Part shown: positions 35,639 to 44,535 of the stretch, in pieces
Layout of the letters: every line of letters starts with the position of its first letter
Numbering within the stretch: the stretch's first letter is position 1
Assembly: GCF_044769865.1 (NCBI RefSeq)
Contig: NZ_JBIZWA010000002.1
Coordinates: 434,001-498,000 of the forward strand
Source: Homoserinimonas sp044769865
Lineage (GTDB): Bacteria; Actinomycetota; Actinomycetes; Actinomycetales; Microbacteriaceae
Direction: 5' to 3'
Length of the DNA: 64,000 nucleotides
The notes under the pieces: model-generated
What the model was told of the DNA's origin: nothing
Database searches by the model: none
The model's input: only the letters and a program-made list of their open reading frames with translations
Translations under genes and position numbers: made by a program

Positions 35639-35908
35639 ATGGGAATCATCGCGTGGATTGTTCTTGGCCTCATCGCCGGCGCGATCGCGAAGGCCATCCT
35701 TCCCGGTCGGCAGGGCGGTGGCTGGATCGCAACCCTCGTCATCGGCGTCGTTGGCGCCCTGCTCGGCGGTTGGATCGGCAGCGCAATTTTCGGCATCGGA
35801 CTCGAGGAGTTCTGGTCGATCCAGACGTGGCTCGTCGCCATCCTGGGTGCCCTCCTCGTGCTCGTGATCTGGGGCTTCATCACGCGCGGCAGCAACCGCC
35901 GCGCCTGA
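35639..35908 (+). CDS. GlsB/YeaQ/YmgE-family small membrane protein
   Basis: An 89-residue protein of the transglycosylase-associated (GlsB/YeaQ) family, made of three hydrophobic helices (about 2-20, 29-50, 62-81) with glycine zippers such as LIAGAIAKAILPGRQGGG and ATLVIGVVGALLGGWIG. Members are commonly stress-induced; their function is not established. The ATG follows GAAAG. A hairpin after the gene suggests it is monocistronic. Confidence 0.92.
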   Translation: MGIIAWIVLGLIAGAIAKAILPGRQGGGWIATLVIGVVGALLGGWIGSAIFGIGLEEFWSIQTWLVAILGALLVLVIWGFITRGSNRRA

Positions 35909-35924
35909 CGTACAGCGTCTGACA

Positions 35925-35962
35925 AGGGGCACCGCTCCTCGCTTCGGGAGGGCGGTGCCTCT
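35925..35962 (+). terminator. Hairpin terminator after the GlsB-family gene
   Basis: A long stem built on GGCACCGC/GCGGTGCC with inner CTCC/GGAG pairs (35925-35962). It lacks a strong T-run. Confidence 0.6.
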
Positions 35963-35997
35963 CGTGCGTTCCGGGGGTCCATGTCAGCGGGGGCGGG

Positions 35998-36003
35998 TAC
36001 CAT
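35998..36003 (+). promoter_or_regulatory. Leaderless promoter -10 (TACCAT) for the helicase gene
   Basis: TACCAT, eight bases, then GTG; no ribosome binding site. Confidence 0.4.
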
Positions 36004-36011
36004 TGTCTCCA

Positions 36012-37826
36012 GTGAACACCTCCGCGAACTTCGGTCGGCCAGTCGGCACATTCGCGGCCGAGCACCTTTCTCCATCCTTCCCTGAGCGGGCTGCGAGGGG
36101 CACAGCAAACAAGCTGCGCGCGTGGCAGCAGGAAGCGCTCGACCTCTATCTCGAGCGCCAGCCGCGCGACTTCCTCGCTGCCGCGACACCAGGCGCAGGC
36201 AAGACGACCTTCGCGCTTCGCATCGCGACCGAACTCCTGGCCAGCGGCGTCATCAACCGTGTCACGGTCGTGGCCCCGACCGAGCACCTCAAGACCCAGT
36301 GGGCCGAAGCGGCCCACCGCGTGGGCATCCGGCTCGACCCCTCGTTCCGCAATGCCGACGGCACGCACGGGCGACACTTCCACGGCGTCGCCGTGACCTA
36401 TGCGCAGGTCGCCACGCGAGCCTCGCTCCACCGCCACATGACTGAGCAGGGCAGATCGCTCGTGATCCTCGACGAGGTGCACCACGGGGGCGACGCGCTC
36501 AGTTGGGGCGATGCGATCCGTGAGGCCTTCGAACCTGCCGTGCGACGCCTCTCCCTCACGGGTACACCGTTCCGCTCCGACACCGCCCCCATCCCGTTCG
36601 TCACCTACCACCCGGACGAGAACGGCATCCGCACCTCCCAGTCGGACTACACCTACGGCTATGGCCGCGCCCTCGCCGACGGCGTCGTGCGCCCCGTCAT
36701 CTTCCTCTCCTACGCGGGCAGAATGCGCTGGCGCACGCGCACGGGCGACGAGATGGAAGCCCACCTCGGGCAGGGCGACACGAAGGATGTCACGGCGCAG
36801 GCCTGGCGCACGGCGCTCGACCCAGAGGGAGACTGGATCCCCTCCGTGCTGAAGGCGGCGAATCGGCGCCTCACTGAAGTGCGAAACGGCGTGCCAGATG
36901 CTGGCGGCCTCGTGATCGCGACGGACCACTTCGCGGCGCGCGCCTACGCCGACATCCTCAAGCAGATCACGGGCGAGGAACCGACCGTCGTGCTCTCGGA
37001 CGAAAAGGCCGCGAGCGATCGGATCGCCGAGTTCTCGGCGGGAACATCACGGTGGATGGTCGCCGTGCGCATGGTGTCGGAGGGGGTCGACGTGCCGCGC
37101 CTGGGCGTCGGCGTCTACGCGACATCCGCCTCCACGCCGCTCTTCTTCGCGCAGGCCATCGGCCGTTTCGTGCGCACGCGCAGGCGCGGCGAGACGGCAT
37201 CCATCTTCCTGCCGAACGTTCCCGCGCTCATGGCGCTCGCGCAGACGATGGAACTCGAACGCGACCACGCGCTCGACAGGGAGGTCAATGAGGACGGTCT
37301 CGAGGAGATCGTGCTTGATGACGACGCGCTCGATGCCGCCAACCGCACGGAGTCTGCGTCAGCGGATGCCGACCTCTTCGACTTCAAGGCGTTGGGTTCA
37401 GAGGCCCAGTTCGATCGGGTGCTCTACGACGGGGGAGAGTTCGGGTTCCAGGCTGAGGTCGGCAGTCTGGAGGAACTCGACTTCCTCGGTCTCCCCGGAC
37501 TCCTGGAACCGGAACAGGTGAGGGAGCTGCTGCAGGCTCGCCAGGCGAAGCAATCGCGGCGCTCCGAGGGCCGCCAGCGCATCGCGGAGGCCTTCGAGGG
37601 TGCCGTGCATGAGGAACCGGCTCTTCACCGCACGCTGAAGGAGCAGCGCAAGCTCCTCAACAGTCTCGTGGGCATGCGGGCCAAGCGCACAGGCGAACAG
37701 CACGCCCACATCCACGCCGAACTCCGTCGAATGGCCGGTGGGCCGGCCGTGCCGCAGGCGAGCGTCGCGCAGTTGCAGGCGAGGATCGACCTGCTGCGTC
37801 GGGGAGCGATGCGGTACAACCCCTGA
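36012..37826 (+). CDS. DEAD/DEAH-box (SF2) helicase
   Basis: A 604-residue superfamily 2 helicase. It shows a Q-like LRAWQQEALDLYL near 36, Walker A AATPGAGKTT near 57, the DEVH box in VILDEVHHGGD near 150, motif III SLTGTPF near 183 and motif VI FFAQAIGRFVRTRRRGE near 375. The C-terminal 170 residues contain a charged region with repeated Glu/Leu stretches. The GTG at VNTSANFG fits a leaderless promoter; an upstream open extension overlaps a terminator and is less likely. DNA repair or RNA role is not decidable. Confidence 0.88.
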   Translation: MNTSANFGRPVGTFAAEHLSPSFPERAARGTANKLRAWQQEALDLYLERQPRDFLAAATPGAGKTTFALRIATELLASGVINRVTVVAPTEHLKTQWAEAAHRVGIRLDPSFRNADGTHGRHFHGVAVTYAQVATRASLHRHMTEQGRSLVILDEVHHGGDALSWGDAIREAFEPAVRRLSLTGTPFRSDTAPIPFVTYHPDENGIRTSQSDYTYGYGRALADGVVRPVIFLSYAGRMRWRTRTGDEMEAHLGQGDTKDVTAQAWRTALDPEGDWIPSVLKAANRRLTEVRNGVPDAGGLVIATDHFAARAYADILKQITGEEPTVVLSDEKAASDRIAEFSAGTSRWMVAVRMVSEGVDVPRLGVGVYATSASTPLFFAQAIGRFVRTRRRGETASIFLPNVPALMALAQTMELERDHALDREVNEDGLEEIVLDDDALDAANRTESASADADLFDFKALGSEAQFDRVLYDGGEFGFQAEVGSLEELDFLGLPGLLEPEQVRELLQARQAKQSRRSEGRQRIAEAFEGAVHEEPALHRTLKEQRKLLNSLVGMRAKRTGEQHAHIHAELRRMAGGPAVPQASVAQLQARIDLLRRGAMRYNP

Positions 37827-37860
37827 AGCGGGGCCGGCGTCACCGTCACGGCGACGAGCC

Positions 37861-39132
37861 TCAGGCTGGGAGCTGGTCCTCGCGGTCTTCGCCCTGGCTC
37901 GCCAGGCTGACGTTGTCGACCGGGCCGATCAGGGTCTCCACTGCAGCGAACACCGACTCGACGTCACCCTCGCGAGCTGCCTGCCGTGCACGTTCCGATG
38001 GAGTATGCAACAGCACCCCCAGCAGGTGGCGCATGTCGGCCTCGGATTCCTCCGACCAGGTACCGCGGCGCTTCGCGCGCTCGATTTCGGCGTCGAGGAT
38101 CTCGAACGCCCGTCCACGCATGGCGGTGATGGCGGGGCCGGCACGACGTTCGGCCTCCCTCGCGTGGAACTCGGCAGCGGCGTCGAGCACGAGTTCGTGC
38201 GCGTCACTTGTGGCCGTCAGCTCCTCGAGGGGTGCGTGGAGGCGGATGGTCTCAAGGTCGAGCAGTTCGATGCCCGAGATGTGGGCGACCGCGGGATCGA
38301 CGTTGCGTGGCAGGCCGAGGTCGACGACGAGGCGACGTTCGCCCTCGTGCAGGACCTCGGGCGTGACGACCGGCTCGGGCCGGCTCGTGCAGGTGATGAC
38401 GACACCCGCGGCGGCGAGGGAGGCCGACAGGTCTTCCGTCGCGACGAGTCCCAGTCGAGCGGCGAACTTCGCGGCCCTGCCGGAGGGGGAGAAGACGGTG
38501 ATCTGCTGGACGCCGCGGTCGCGGAGCGCAGCGACCGTGGTGGCGGCGTATGCACCCGTGCCGATCAGGAGCACGTGGGTCTTCGACCAGTCGGAGATGC
38601 GGCTGGAGGCGAGCTGGAGGGCCAGTCGCACGACGGAACGCCCAGCGTGACCGATGGCGGTGCGGGTCTTCACACCCCGAGACGCCGTCGACGCCTTCTG
38701 GAAGAGGCGTTCGAGATTGGATGTCGCGGTGCCGAGCGTGCGCGCGGCATCCAGCGATCGGCGCACCTGGCCGGCGATCTCGTCTTCGCCGACGACGACG
38801 GACTTGAGGCCCGACGACACCGCGAAGAGGTGGTGCACGACCTCGTCGCCGCCGATCGCCTCGACCGAGGATACGAGCTGCTGGCAGTCGATGCCGCTCG
38901 ACTCAGCCAGCGCGCCGAGGATCTTCTCGGCCGCTTCCGCACGGTCGTGCACACGGGTCTCATCGACATCGAGGTACGCCTCGAATCGGTTGCATGTGGC
39001 GAGCACGACGGCACCCTGCACGAATTCGTTGTCACGCACGAAGCGCGGGCCGATATCGGCGCCGCCAGCAGACAGGCGTTCGAGTACGTCGAAACTCGCA
39101 CTGCTGTGGTTGGCGGAAAGGCAGACGAGCAC
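37861..39132 (-). CDS. hemA: Glutamyl-tRNA reductase
   Basis: First enzyme of C5-pathway tetrapyrrole synthesis, reducing Glu-tRNA to glutamate semialdehyde with NADPH. The 423 residues contain the catalytic cysteine in ATCNRFEAY near 45, GLKSVVVGEDEIAGQV near 103, the NADPH-binding VLLIGTGAYAA near 178 and DLGLPRNVDP near 257. The GTG of VLVCLSANH sits six bases after TACCAT, matching a leaderless start; an ATG seven codons earlier is possible. It diverges from the rest of the heme operon with 39 bp between starts. Confidence 0.94.
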   Translation of the reverse strand: MLVCLSANHSSASFDVLERLSAGGADIGPRFVRDNEFVQGAVVLATCNRFEAYLDVDETRVHDRAEAAEKILGALAESSGIDCQQLVSSVEAIGGDEVVHHLFAVSSGLKSVVVGEDEIAGQVRRSLDAARTLGTATSNLERLFQKASTASRGVKTRTAIGHAGRSVVRLALQLASSRISDWSKTHVLLIGTGAYAATTVAALRDRGVQQITVFSPSGRAAKFAARLGLVATEDLSASLAAAGVVITCTSRPEPVVTPEVLHEGERRLVVDLGLPRNVDPAVAHISGIELLDLETIRLHAPLEELTATSDAHELVLDAAAEFHAREAERRAGPAITAMRGRAFEILDAEIERAKRRGTWSEESEADMRHLLGVLLHTPSERARQAAREGDVESVFAAVETLIGPVDNVSLASQGEDREDQLPA

Positions 39133-39138
39133 CCATCC

Positions 39139-39144
39139 ATGGTA
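39139..39144 (-). promoter_or_regulatory. Leaderless promoter -10 (TACCAT) for hemA
   Basis: On the minus strand TACCAT, six bases, then the hemA GTG. Confidence 0.5.
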
Positions 39145-39159
39145 CTCGCCCATCGATGA

Positions 39160-39165
39160 CAGACT
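39160..39165 (+). promoter_or_regulatory. Possible -10 (CAGACT) for the hemE operon
   Basis: CAGACT, six bases, then the hemE GTG. It departs from TANNNT at the first base, so it is weaker than the others; its -35 region would lie over the hemA start. Confidence 0.3.
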
Positions 39166-39171
39166 TGACGT

Positions 39172-40242
39172 GTGAGCCTTCCTGACCAGCATCCCCTCGT
39201 GACCGGCCGCACGGCCGGCTCCGCCCTTGTCCGCAGCTACCGGGGCGAGCGCGTGTCGCCCCTTCCCGTCTGGTTCATGCGCCAGGCGGGCCGCTCGCTT
39301 CCCGAGTACCGCGAGCTGCGCGAGGGCACCGCGATGCTCGACTCGTGCCTGACTCCGTCGATGGCGAGCGAGATCACGCTGCAGCCAGTGCGTCGCCACG
39401 GCGTCGACGCCGCGATCTTCTTCAGCGACATCGTCATTCCGCTGCGGTTGGCGGGGGTCGGGGTTGAGATCGTCGCGGGTCGCGGCCCGGTGCTCGACAC
39501 GCCGGTGAGGTCGGCGGCGGATGTCGCGGCGCTCCCAGAACTCGACCCCGACTCCCTTGCGCCCATCACTGAGGCGGTCGGCATGACCGTCGAGCAACTC
39601 GGCGATACGCCCCTCATCGGCTTCGCGGGCGCGCCGTTCACGCTCGCCTCGTATCTCGTCGAGGGCGGGCCGTCTCGCGAGCAGTTGCGCACTCGCGCCC
39701 TCATGCATTCCGAGCCCGAGGTCTGGGCCCGGCTGCTTGACTGGACCGCCGACGTCACGGGTGCCTTCCTGCGCGCACAGCTCATGGCGGGCGCGAGCGC
39801 GGCGCAGCTCTTCGACTCCTGGGCGGGCTCGCTCTCGCTCACCGACTACGAGCTTCGGGTCGCGCCCCATTCCCGTCGTGCCTTCTCGCACATCGATGAC
39901 CTCGCGGTCCCCAAGGTGCACTTCGGTGTCGGCACCGGGGAACTTCTGGCGGCCATGCGCGATGTCGGTGCGGATGTCGTCGGCGTCGACCACCGCATCC
40001 CGCTCGATGAGGCAAACCGTCGCCTCGGCGGGACCGTGCCCCTGCAGGGCAACATTGACCCAGCACTGCTTGCCGCGCCGTGGCCCGTGCTCGAGAGTCA
40101 CGTGCGCGATGTGATCACGCGCGGCGGCGAGGCTCCCGCCCATGTAGTGAACCTCGGACACGGCGTGCCGCCGGAGACCGACCCGACCGTGCTGACGCGC
40201 GTCGTCGAGCTCGTGCATTCGATCGGTGAAGCGGGGGAGTGA
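39172..40242 (+). CDS. hemE: Uroporphyrinogen decarboxylase
   Basis: Decarboxylates uroporphyrinogen III to coproporphyrinogen III. The 356 residues show the substrate-binding PVWFMRQAGRSLPEYR near 32, the aspartate in FFSDIVIPL near 86, GFAGAPFTLASYLVEGG near 150, and HRIPLDEA near 270. It begins with GTG, no ribosome binding site, and leads the heme operon. cgoX follows after 10 bp. Confidence 0.96.
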   Translation: MSLPDQHPLVTGRTAGSALVRSYRGERVSPLPVWFMRQAGRSLPEYRELREGTAMLDSCLTPSMASEITLQPVRRHGVDAAIFFSDIVIPLRLAGVGVEIVAGRGPVLDTPVRSAADVAALPELDPDSLAPITEAVGMTVEQLGDTPLIGFAGAPFTLASYLVEGGPSREQLRTRALMHSEPEVWARLLDWTADVTGAFLRAQLMAGASAAQLFDSWAGSLSLTDYELRVAPHSRRAFSHIDDLAVPKVHFGVGTGELLAAMRDVGADVVGVDHRIPLDEANRRLGGTVPLQGNIDPALLAAPWPVLESHVRDVITRGGEAPAHVVNLGHGVPPETDPTVLTRVVELVHSIGEAGE

Positions 40243-40252
40243 CCGTCAGACG

Positions 40253-41665
40253 ATGACCGGGTCTGCCGAGAACGAGGTGCCCGGCGAGGGCCACGACGAC
40301 GTGACGCCTGGGGCGCCGATGGGGGAGCCCGAGTCGCTCGATCATGTCGCCGACTGCATCGTCGTCGGAGCCGGCGTCGCTGGGCTTGTGGCCGCGCGCG
40401 AGTTGGTGCTCGCCGGGCTCTCGGTCATCGTGCTCGAGGCAGCTGATCGCGCTGGCGGCAAGGTGCGCTCGCACGTGGTCGATGGTCTCACCCTCGACGC
40501 GGGAGCCGAGAGCTTCGCCACGCGACGCGGCACGGTTGCCGACCTGGTGGAACGGCTCGGTCTCGGCGACGACATCGAGGTACCGGATGCCGCGGGTGCC
40601 TGGCTGCAGGCGAGCGACACCGATGCCATGCCCCTGCCGAAGGCGGGAATGCTCGGCATCCCCTCGGTGCCCCTCGCAGCCGATGTCATCAGGGTGATCG
40701 GCCTCGGCGCGGCCCTGCGCGCCCAACTCGATCTTCTCCTGCCGGGCGTGATCGGTTCCCGGGAGACAACGCTCGGGGGGCTTGTGCGCCGCAGGATGGG
40801 CGCGCGGGTCGTTGAGCGCCTGGTGGCACCCGTGACGATGGGCGTGCACTCGCGACATCCCGACTCGCTCGATGTGGATGCCGTGGCACCGGGACTTCGC
40901 GCGGGCCTCAAGAACGAGGAGTCGCTCGCGTCTGCCGTCCGGGTCATGCGCGCGGCAGCCCCCGCCGGGTCGGCCGTCTCAGGCATCCGAGGGGGAGTGT
41001 CGCGGCTCGTCACTGCACTCGTGTCTGCGCTTGAGCGCTTCGGCGTCGAGGTGAGGTACGGCACTGCCGTCCAGGGGGCGGATGCCGCGGGCGTGACGCT
41101 CGCTGATGGGAGCCGTCTCACGGCCCGCGCCGTCGTGGTCGCCGCTCCCGACCGGGGCCTGACCCAGCGTGAGGGCACGTGGCCAGACGCGGAGGAGTCG
41201 CGAATCGCGCTCGCGACCCTCGTTGTGCGATCGCAGGAGCTCGACCGCGCTCCCCGCGGCACGGGCGTGCTCGTCGCCGAGGGCTGTTCCACGATCACGG
41301 CGAAGGCCCTGACGCATTCGAGCGCGAAGTGGGCGTGGTTGGGCGAGAAGGCGGGGGAGCATCGGCACGTGCTGAGGCTCTCCTACGATGCTCGCCGTGT
41401 GGAGAAGCACGACGAGACCGCGTTCCTCGACCAGGCCATCAGTGACGCGACGAAACTGCTCGGCACGCGACTCTCCCGCGGCGACGTGCTCGGATTCGCG
41501 CGCACGGACTGGGTCGCGGGCACGCCGGATCGCAGGCCGACGGATGACGGCGTCACAAGGCTCGGCGAGACGGTCGCCGGCACGGGCCTTGCGGCGGTGG
41601 TCGGCCACGCGCAACGCGAGACACGGGCGCTTGCGGCCCGTCTCGGTGAGGATGCCGTTTCCTGA
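40253..41665 (+). CDS. cgoX: Coproporphyrinogen III oxidase (HemY/CgoX type)
   Basis: FAD enzyme that oxidises coproporphyrinogen III to coproporphyrin III with oxygen in the coproporphyrin-dependent pathway of actinobacteria and firmicutes; older annotation calls it protoporphyrinogen oxidase hemG/hemY. The 470 residues have the FAD-binding CIVVGAGVAGLVAARELVLAG near 35 with a following glutamate, GGKVRSH, and a C-terminal GxGxxx-like AVVGHAQRETRALA region. About 30 polar residues precede the FAD motif, so a later start is possible. Presence of hemQ and hemH beside it supports the copro route. Confidence 0.9.
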   Translation: MTGSAENEVPGEGHDDVTPGAPMGEPESLDHVADCIVVGAGVAGLVAARELVLAGLSVIVLEAADRAGGKVRSHVVDGLTLDAGAESFATRRGTVADLVERLGLGDDIEVPDAAGAWLQASDTDAMPLPKAGMLGIPSVPLAADVIRVIGLGAALRAQLDLLLPGVIGSRETTLGGLVRRRMGARVVERLVAPVTMGVHSRHPDSLDVDAVAPGLRAGLKNEESLASAVRVMRAAAPAGSAVSGIRGGVSRLVTALVSALERFGVEVRYGTAVQGADAAGVTLADGSRLTARAVVVAAPDRGLTQREGTWPDAEESRIALATLVVRSQELDRAPRGTGVLVAEGCSTITAKALTHSSAKWAWLGEKAGEHRHVLRLSYDARRVEKHDETAFLDQAISDATKLLGTRLSRGDVLGFARTDWVAGTPDRRPTDDGVTRLGETVAGTGLAAVVGHAQRETRALAARLGEDAVS

Positions 41666-41720
41666 GTACCGGCGTGCGGCAGGATTTCGATTCTCAGCGG
41701 CGCGAGAGGATGATTGAGGC

Positions 41721-42449
41721 ATGACCTCGACCCCTCCCTCACCGCCTGTCGCCCCCATCGTCACCCCGGTTTCTGGCGAGACCGAGTACACGCTCTGGGC
41801 GGTGCTGCGCAAGGACCCGCAGGCGCACGCAGCGGGCACTCCGGCGATCGACCCGGTCGCTCAGGCGGAGCTGAGCGCGACGATCGAGCAGGTCGAGGCG
41901 AACGGCACGACGCTCCGGGGCATCTACGACGTCTCGTCGATCCGCGCCGACGCCGACGTGATGTTCTGGCTGCACGGCACCTCACCCGAGGCGATCCAGG
42001 CGGCCCTGCGCGACCTGCGGCGCACGAGCATCCTGCGACCGCTCCTCCCGACCTGGAACGCGATGGGCGTGCACCGCGACGCTGAGTTCTCGGCGGATCA
42101 CATCCCGTCCTTCATGCGCGGCAAGGAGCCCGCCGACTGGCTCACCGTCTACCCCTTCGTGCGCAGCTACGAGTGGTACCTCATGGACCCGGCCGAGCGC
42201 CGCTCGATGCTGGGCAAGCACGGGCGCCTGGGTGGGGCGTTCCCCAACGTGCTCGCGAACACCGTGGCGTCCTTCGCGCTCGGCGACTACGAGTGGATCC
42301 TCGCGCTCGAGGCCGACGACCTGCTCGAACTGGTCGACCTCATGCGGCACCTGCGGGCGACGGATGCTCGCATGCACGTGCGCGAGGAGGTGCCGTTCTA
42401 CACGGGCCGTCGCATCGAACTGAGCGAGCTCGTGGATGTGCTCTCGTGA
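41721..42449 (+). CDS. hemQ: Coproheme decarboxylase HemQ (ChdC)
   Basis: Converts coproheme to heme b by two oxidative decarboxylations, the last step of the coproporphyrin-dependent pathway. The 242-residue chlorite-dismutase-fold protein contains YPFVRSYEWYLM near 137, with the catalytic tyrosine, and the proximal histidine in MLGKHGRLGGAF near 158, then EADDLLELVDLMRHLRATDAR near 200. GAGG lies close to the ATG. It overlaps hemH by 4 bp. Confidence 0.93.
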   Translation: MTSTPPSPPVAPIVTPVSGETEYTLWAVLRKDPQAHAAGTPAIDPVAQAELSATIEQVEANGTTLRGIYDVSSIRADADVMFWLHGTSPEAIQAALRDLRRTSILRPLLPTWNAMGVHRDAEFSADHIPSFMRGKEPADWLTVYPFVRSYEWYLMDPAERRSMLGKHGRLGGAFPNVLANTVASFALGDYEWILALEADDLLELVDLMRHLRATDARMHVREEVPFYTGRRIELSELVDVLS

Positions 42450-43591
42450 GTGTCGTCCCTGGAGCAAGTGCCGCCGCGGCATCCGGCCCTGAACATGTGA
42501 CGGAGCCCGTCGCCTACGACGCCATCCTGCTCGCCTCCTTCGGCGGGCCAGAGGGCCAGGACGACGTGATCCCGTTCCTGCGCAACGTCACCCGCGGCCG
42601 CGGCATCCCCGACGAACGCCTCGAGGAGGTGGCCCATCACTACCGCGCCTTCGGTGGCGTGAGCCCCATCAACGACCAGAACCGCGAGCTCAAGGCCGCG
42701 ATCGAGGCCGAACTGGAGCGGCGCGGCATCGACCTTCCCGTCTACTGGGGCAACCGCAACTGGGCACCGTATGTAGCCGAGGCGCTGCAGCAGGCGCACG
42801 ACGACGGCCACCGCACCCTCATCGCGATCGGCACGAGCGCCTACAGCTCCTACTCGAGCTGCCGCCAGTACCGCGAGGACTTCGCCGGGGCTCTCGCCGA
42901 GACCGGGCTCGAGGGCGTCGTCACGATCGACAAGGTGCGGCAGTTCTTCGACCACCCCGGTTTCGTCGAGCCCTTCGTCGAGGGTGTCACCTCGGCCCTC
43001 GAAGAGCTCGCAGGGCGTGGCTTCGCGCCCGCAGAGACGCACGTGCTCTTCTCGACGCACTCCATCCCGACGACGGATGCCGAGCGCAGCGGGCCAGCCG
43101 AGCGCGGCTTCGGTGAGGGCGGCGCCTACGCGGCCCAGCACCTCGCGGTCGCCGAGGCCGTCATGGCTGGGCGCGAGGTCGACTGGACACTCGTCTACCA
43201 GTCGCGCAGCGGCCCGCCCAGCCAGCCCTGGCTCGAACCCGACATCAATGACGAGATCGAGCAGCTCGCCGCGAAGGGCATCAAGGCCGTCGTGATCGTG
43301 CCGCTCGGCTTCGTGAGCGACCACATGGAGGTCAAGTGGGACCTCGACACCGAGGCCATGCAGACCTCCGAGGAGCACGGCGTCGCGGCGATCCGCGTGC
43401 CCACGCCCGGCGTGCACCGCGCCTTCGTCTCCGGGCTCGTCGACCTCGTGCTTGAGCGGCGCGACGGCGTTCCCGTCGAGGAGCGCCCCGCCGTGACATC
43501 CCTCGGCCCCTGGTATGACGTGTGCCGACCCGGATGCTGCGAGAACGTGCGGCTGGGCTTCAAGCCCGCCCTCGCGGGGATCGCGCCGTGA
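42446..43591 (+). CDS. hemH: Coproporphyrin ferrochelatase
   Basis: Inserts Fe2+ into coproporphyrin III. The 381 residues have LLASFGGPEGQDDVIPFLRNVTRG near 30, the catalytic histidine in FSTHSIPTT near 203, and a glutamate in EPDINDEIEQL. Actinobacterial cluster ligands appear present: one cysteine in SSCRQYRED near 135 and CRPGCC near residues 360-365, consistent with a [2Fe-2S] ferrochelatase. It starts with GTG overlapping hemQ (GTGA) and its stop overlaps hemC in the same way. Confidence 0.93.
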   Translation: MSVVPGASAAAASGPEHVTEPVAYDAILLASFGGPEGQDDVIPFLRNVTRGRGIPDERLEEVAHHYRAFGGVSPINDQNRELKAAIEAELERRGIDLPVYWGNRNWAPYVAEALQQAHDDGHRTLIAIGTSAYSSYSSCRQYREDFAGALAETGLEGVVTIDKVRQFFDHPGFVEPFVEGVTSALEELAGRGFAPAETHVLFSTHSIPTTDAERSGPAERGFGEGGAYAAQHLAVAEAVMAGREVDWTLVYQSRSGPPSQPWLEPDINDEIEQLAAKGIKAVVIVPLGFVSDHMEVKWDLDTEAMQTSEEHGVAAIRVPTPGVHRAFVSGLVDLVLERRDGVPVEERPAVTSLGPWYDVCRPGCCENVRLGFKPALAGIAP

Positions 43592-44532
43592 GCGCCCGCG
43601 AGCCGATCCGCATCGGCACGAGGGGCAGTGCGCTCGCACTCGCCCAGACGGGTCACATGGCCGACAAGATTCGTGCCGTCTCCGGCCGCGAAGTCGAGAT
43701 CGTGCGCGTGACGACGGAGGGCGACACCAGCCGAGCATCGCTCTCGAGCCTCGGCGGCACGGGTGTCTTTGCCAGCGCGCTCCGCGAGGCACTCCTCGCG
43801 GGTGAGTGCGACCTCGTCGTGCACTCCCTCAAGGACCTCCCGACGGCCCTCGCGCCGGGACTGCGCATCGGGGCCGTGCCCAAGAGGGCGGATGCTCGCG
43901 ATGCCCTCGTCGCGCGCGATGGCCTGACGCTCGAGACGCTACCCGAGGGCGCATCCGTCGGCACGGGCTCTCCGCGGCGCGTGGCACAGTTGCACGCCCG
44001 CCGACCCGACCTCGACGTGCGCGACATCCGGGGCAACATCGACACTCGCATCGGCTTCGTGACCTCCGGGGAGCTCGACGCCGTCGTGCTCGCGGCGGCG
44101 GGGCTTGGCCGTGTCGACCGGCTCGATGTCGTGACCGACTTCTTCGCCCTCGACGAGCACCCGTCCGCTCCCGGGCAGGGTGCGCTCGCGATCGAGATGC
44201 GTGCCGCGCCCGACTCGGCGCTCGACCGCGTGGTGCAGGCGATCGACCACGGCACGGCACGCCAGACCTCGACCGCGGAACGCTCCGTGCTCGCACGCCT
44301 CGAGGCCGGATGCGCGGCGCCCGTCGGCGCGACGGCGATCGTCGACAGCCAGCTCCTGCTGCTGACGGCGACCGTCTACAGCATCGACGGCACGCAGTCC
44401 CTGACGGCATCGCACGGCGCAGTGCTGGAGGGTTCCGCCGCTGAGCGCGAGCAGCAGGCGCGCGAACTCGGCGAGCGTGCGGCGGACGAACTACTCGAGC
44501 GCGGTGCGGCCGAGCTCGCCCCGCTTTCCTGA
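43588..44532 (+). CDS. hemC: Porphobilinogen deaminase (hydroxymethylbilane synthase)
   Basis: Polymerises four porphobilinogens to hydroxymethylbilane. The 314 residues show RIGTRGSALALAQ near 7, VHSLKDLPT near 80, GTGSPRRVAQL near 128 and the dipyrromethane-cofactor cysteine in LEAGCAAPVGA near 238. GTG start overlapping hemH by 4 bp; hemD starts 3 bp after its stop. Confidence 0.96.
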   Translation: MSAREPIRIGTRGSALALAQTGHMADKIRAVSGREVEIVRVTTEGDTSRASLSSLGGTGVFASALREALLAGECDLVVHSLKDLPTALAPGLRIGAVPKRADARDALVARDGLTLETLPEGASVGTGSPRRVAQLHARRPDLDVRDIRGNIDTRIGFVTSGELDAVVLAAAGLGRVDRLDVVTDFFALDEHPSAPGQGALAIEMRAAPDSALDRVVQAIDHGTARQTSTAERSVLARLEAGCAAPVGATAIVDSQLLLLTATVYSIDGTQSLTASHGAVLEGSAAEREQQARELGERAADELLERGAAELAPLS

Positions 44533-44535
44533 GCC

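Noticed and set aside
37861..40218. 785-codon frame that joins hemA with sequence antisense to hemE
   Set aside because: The part beyond 39153 is the complement of hemE, whose motifs are unambiguous; only the hemA part is real.
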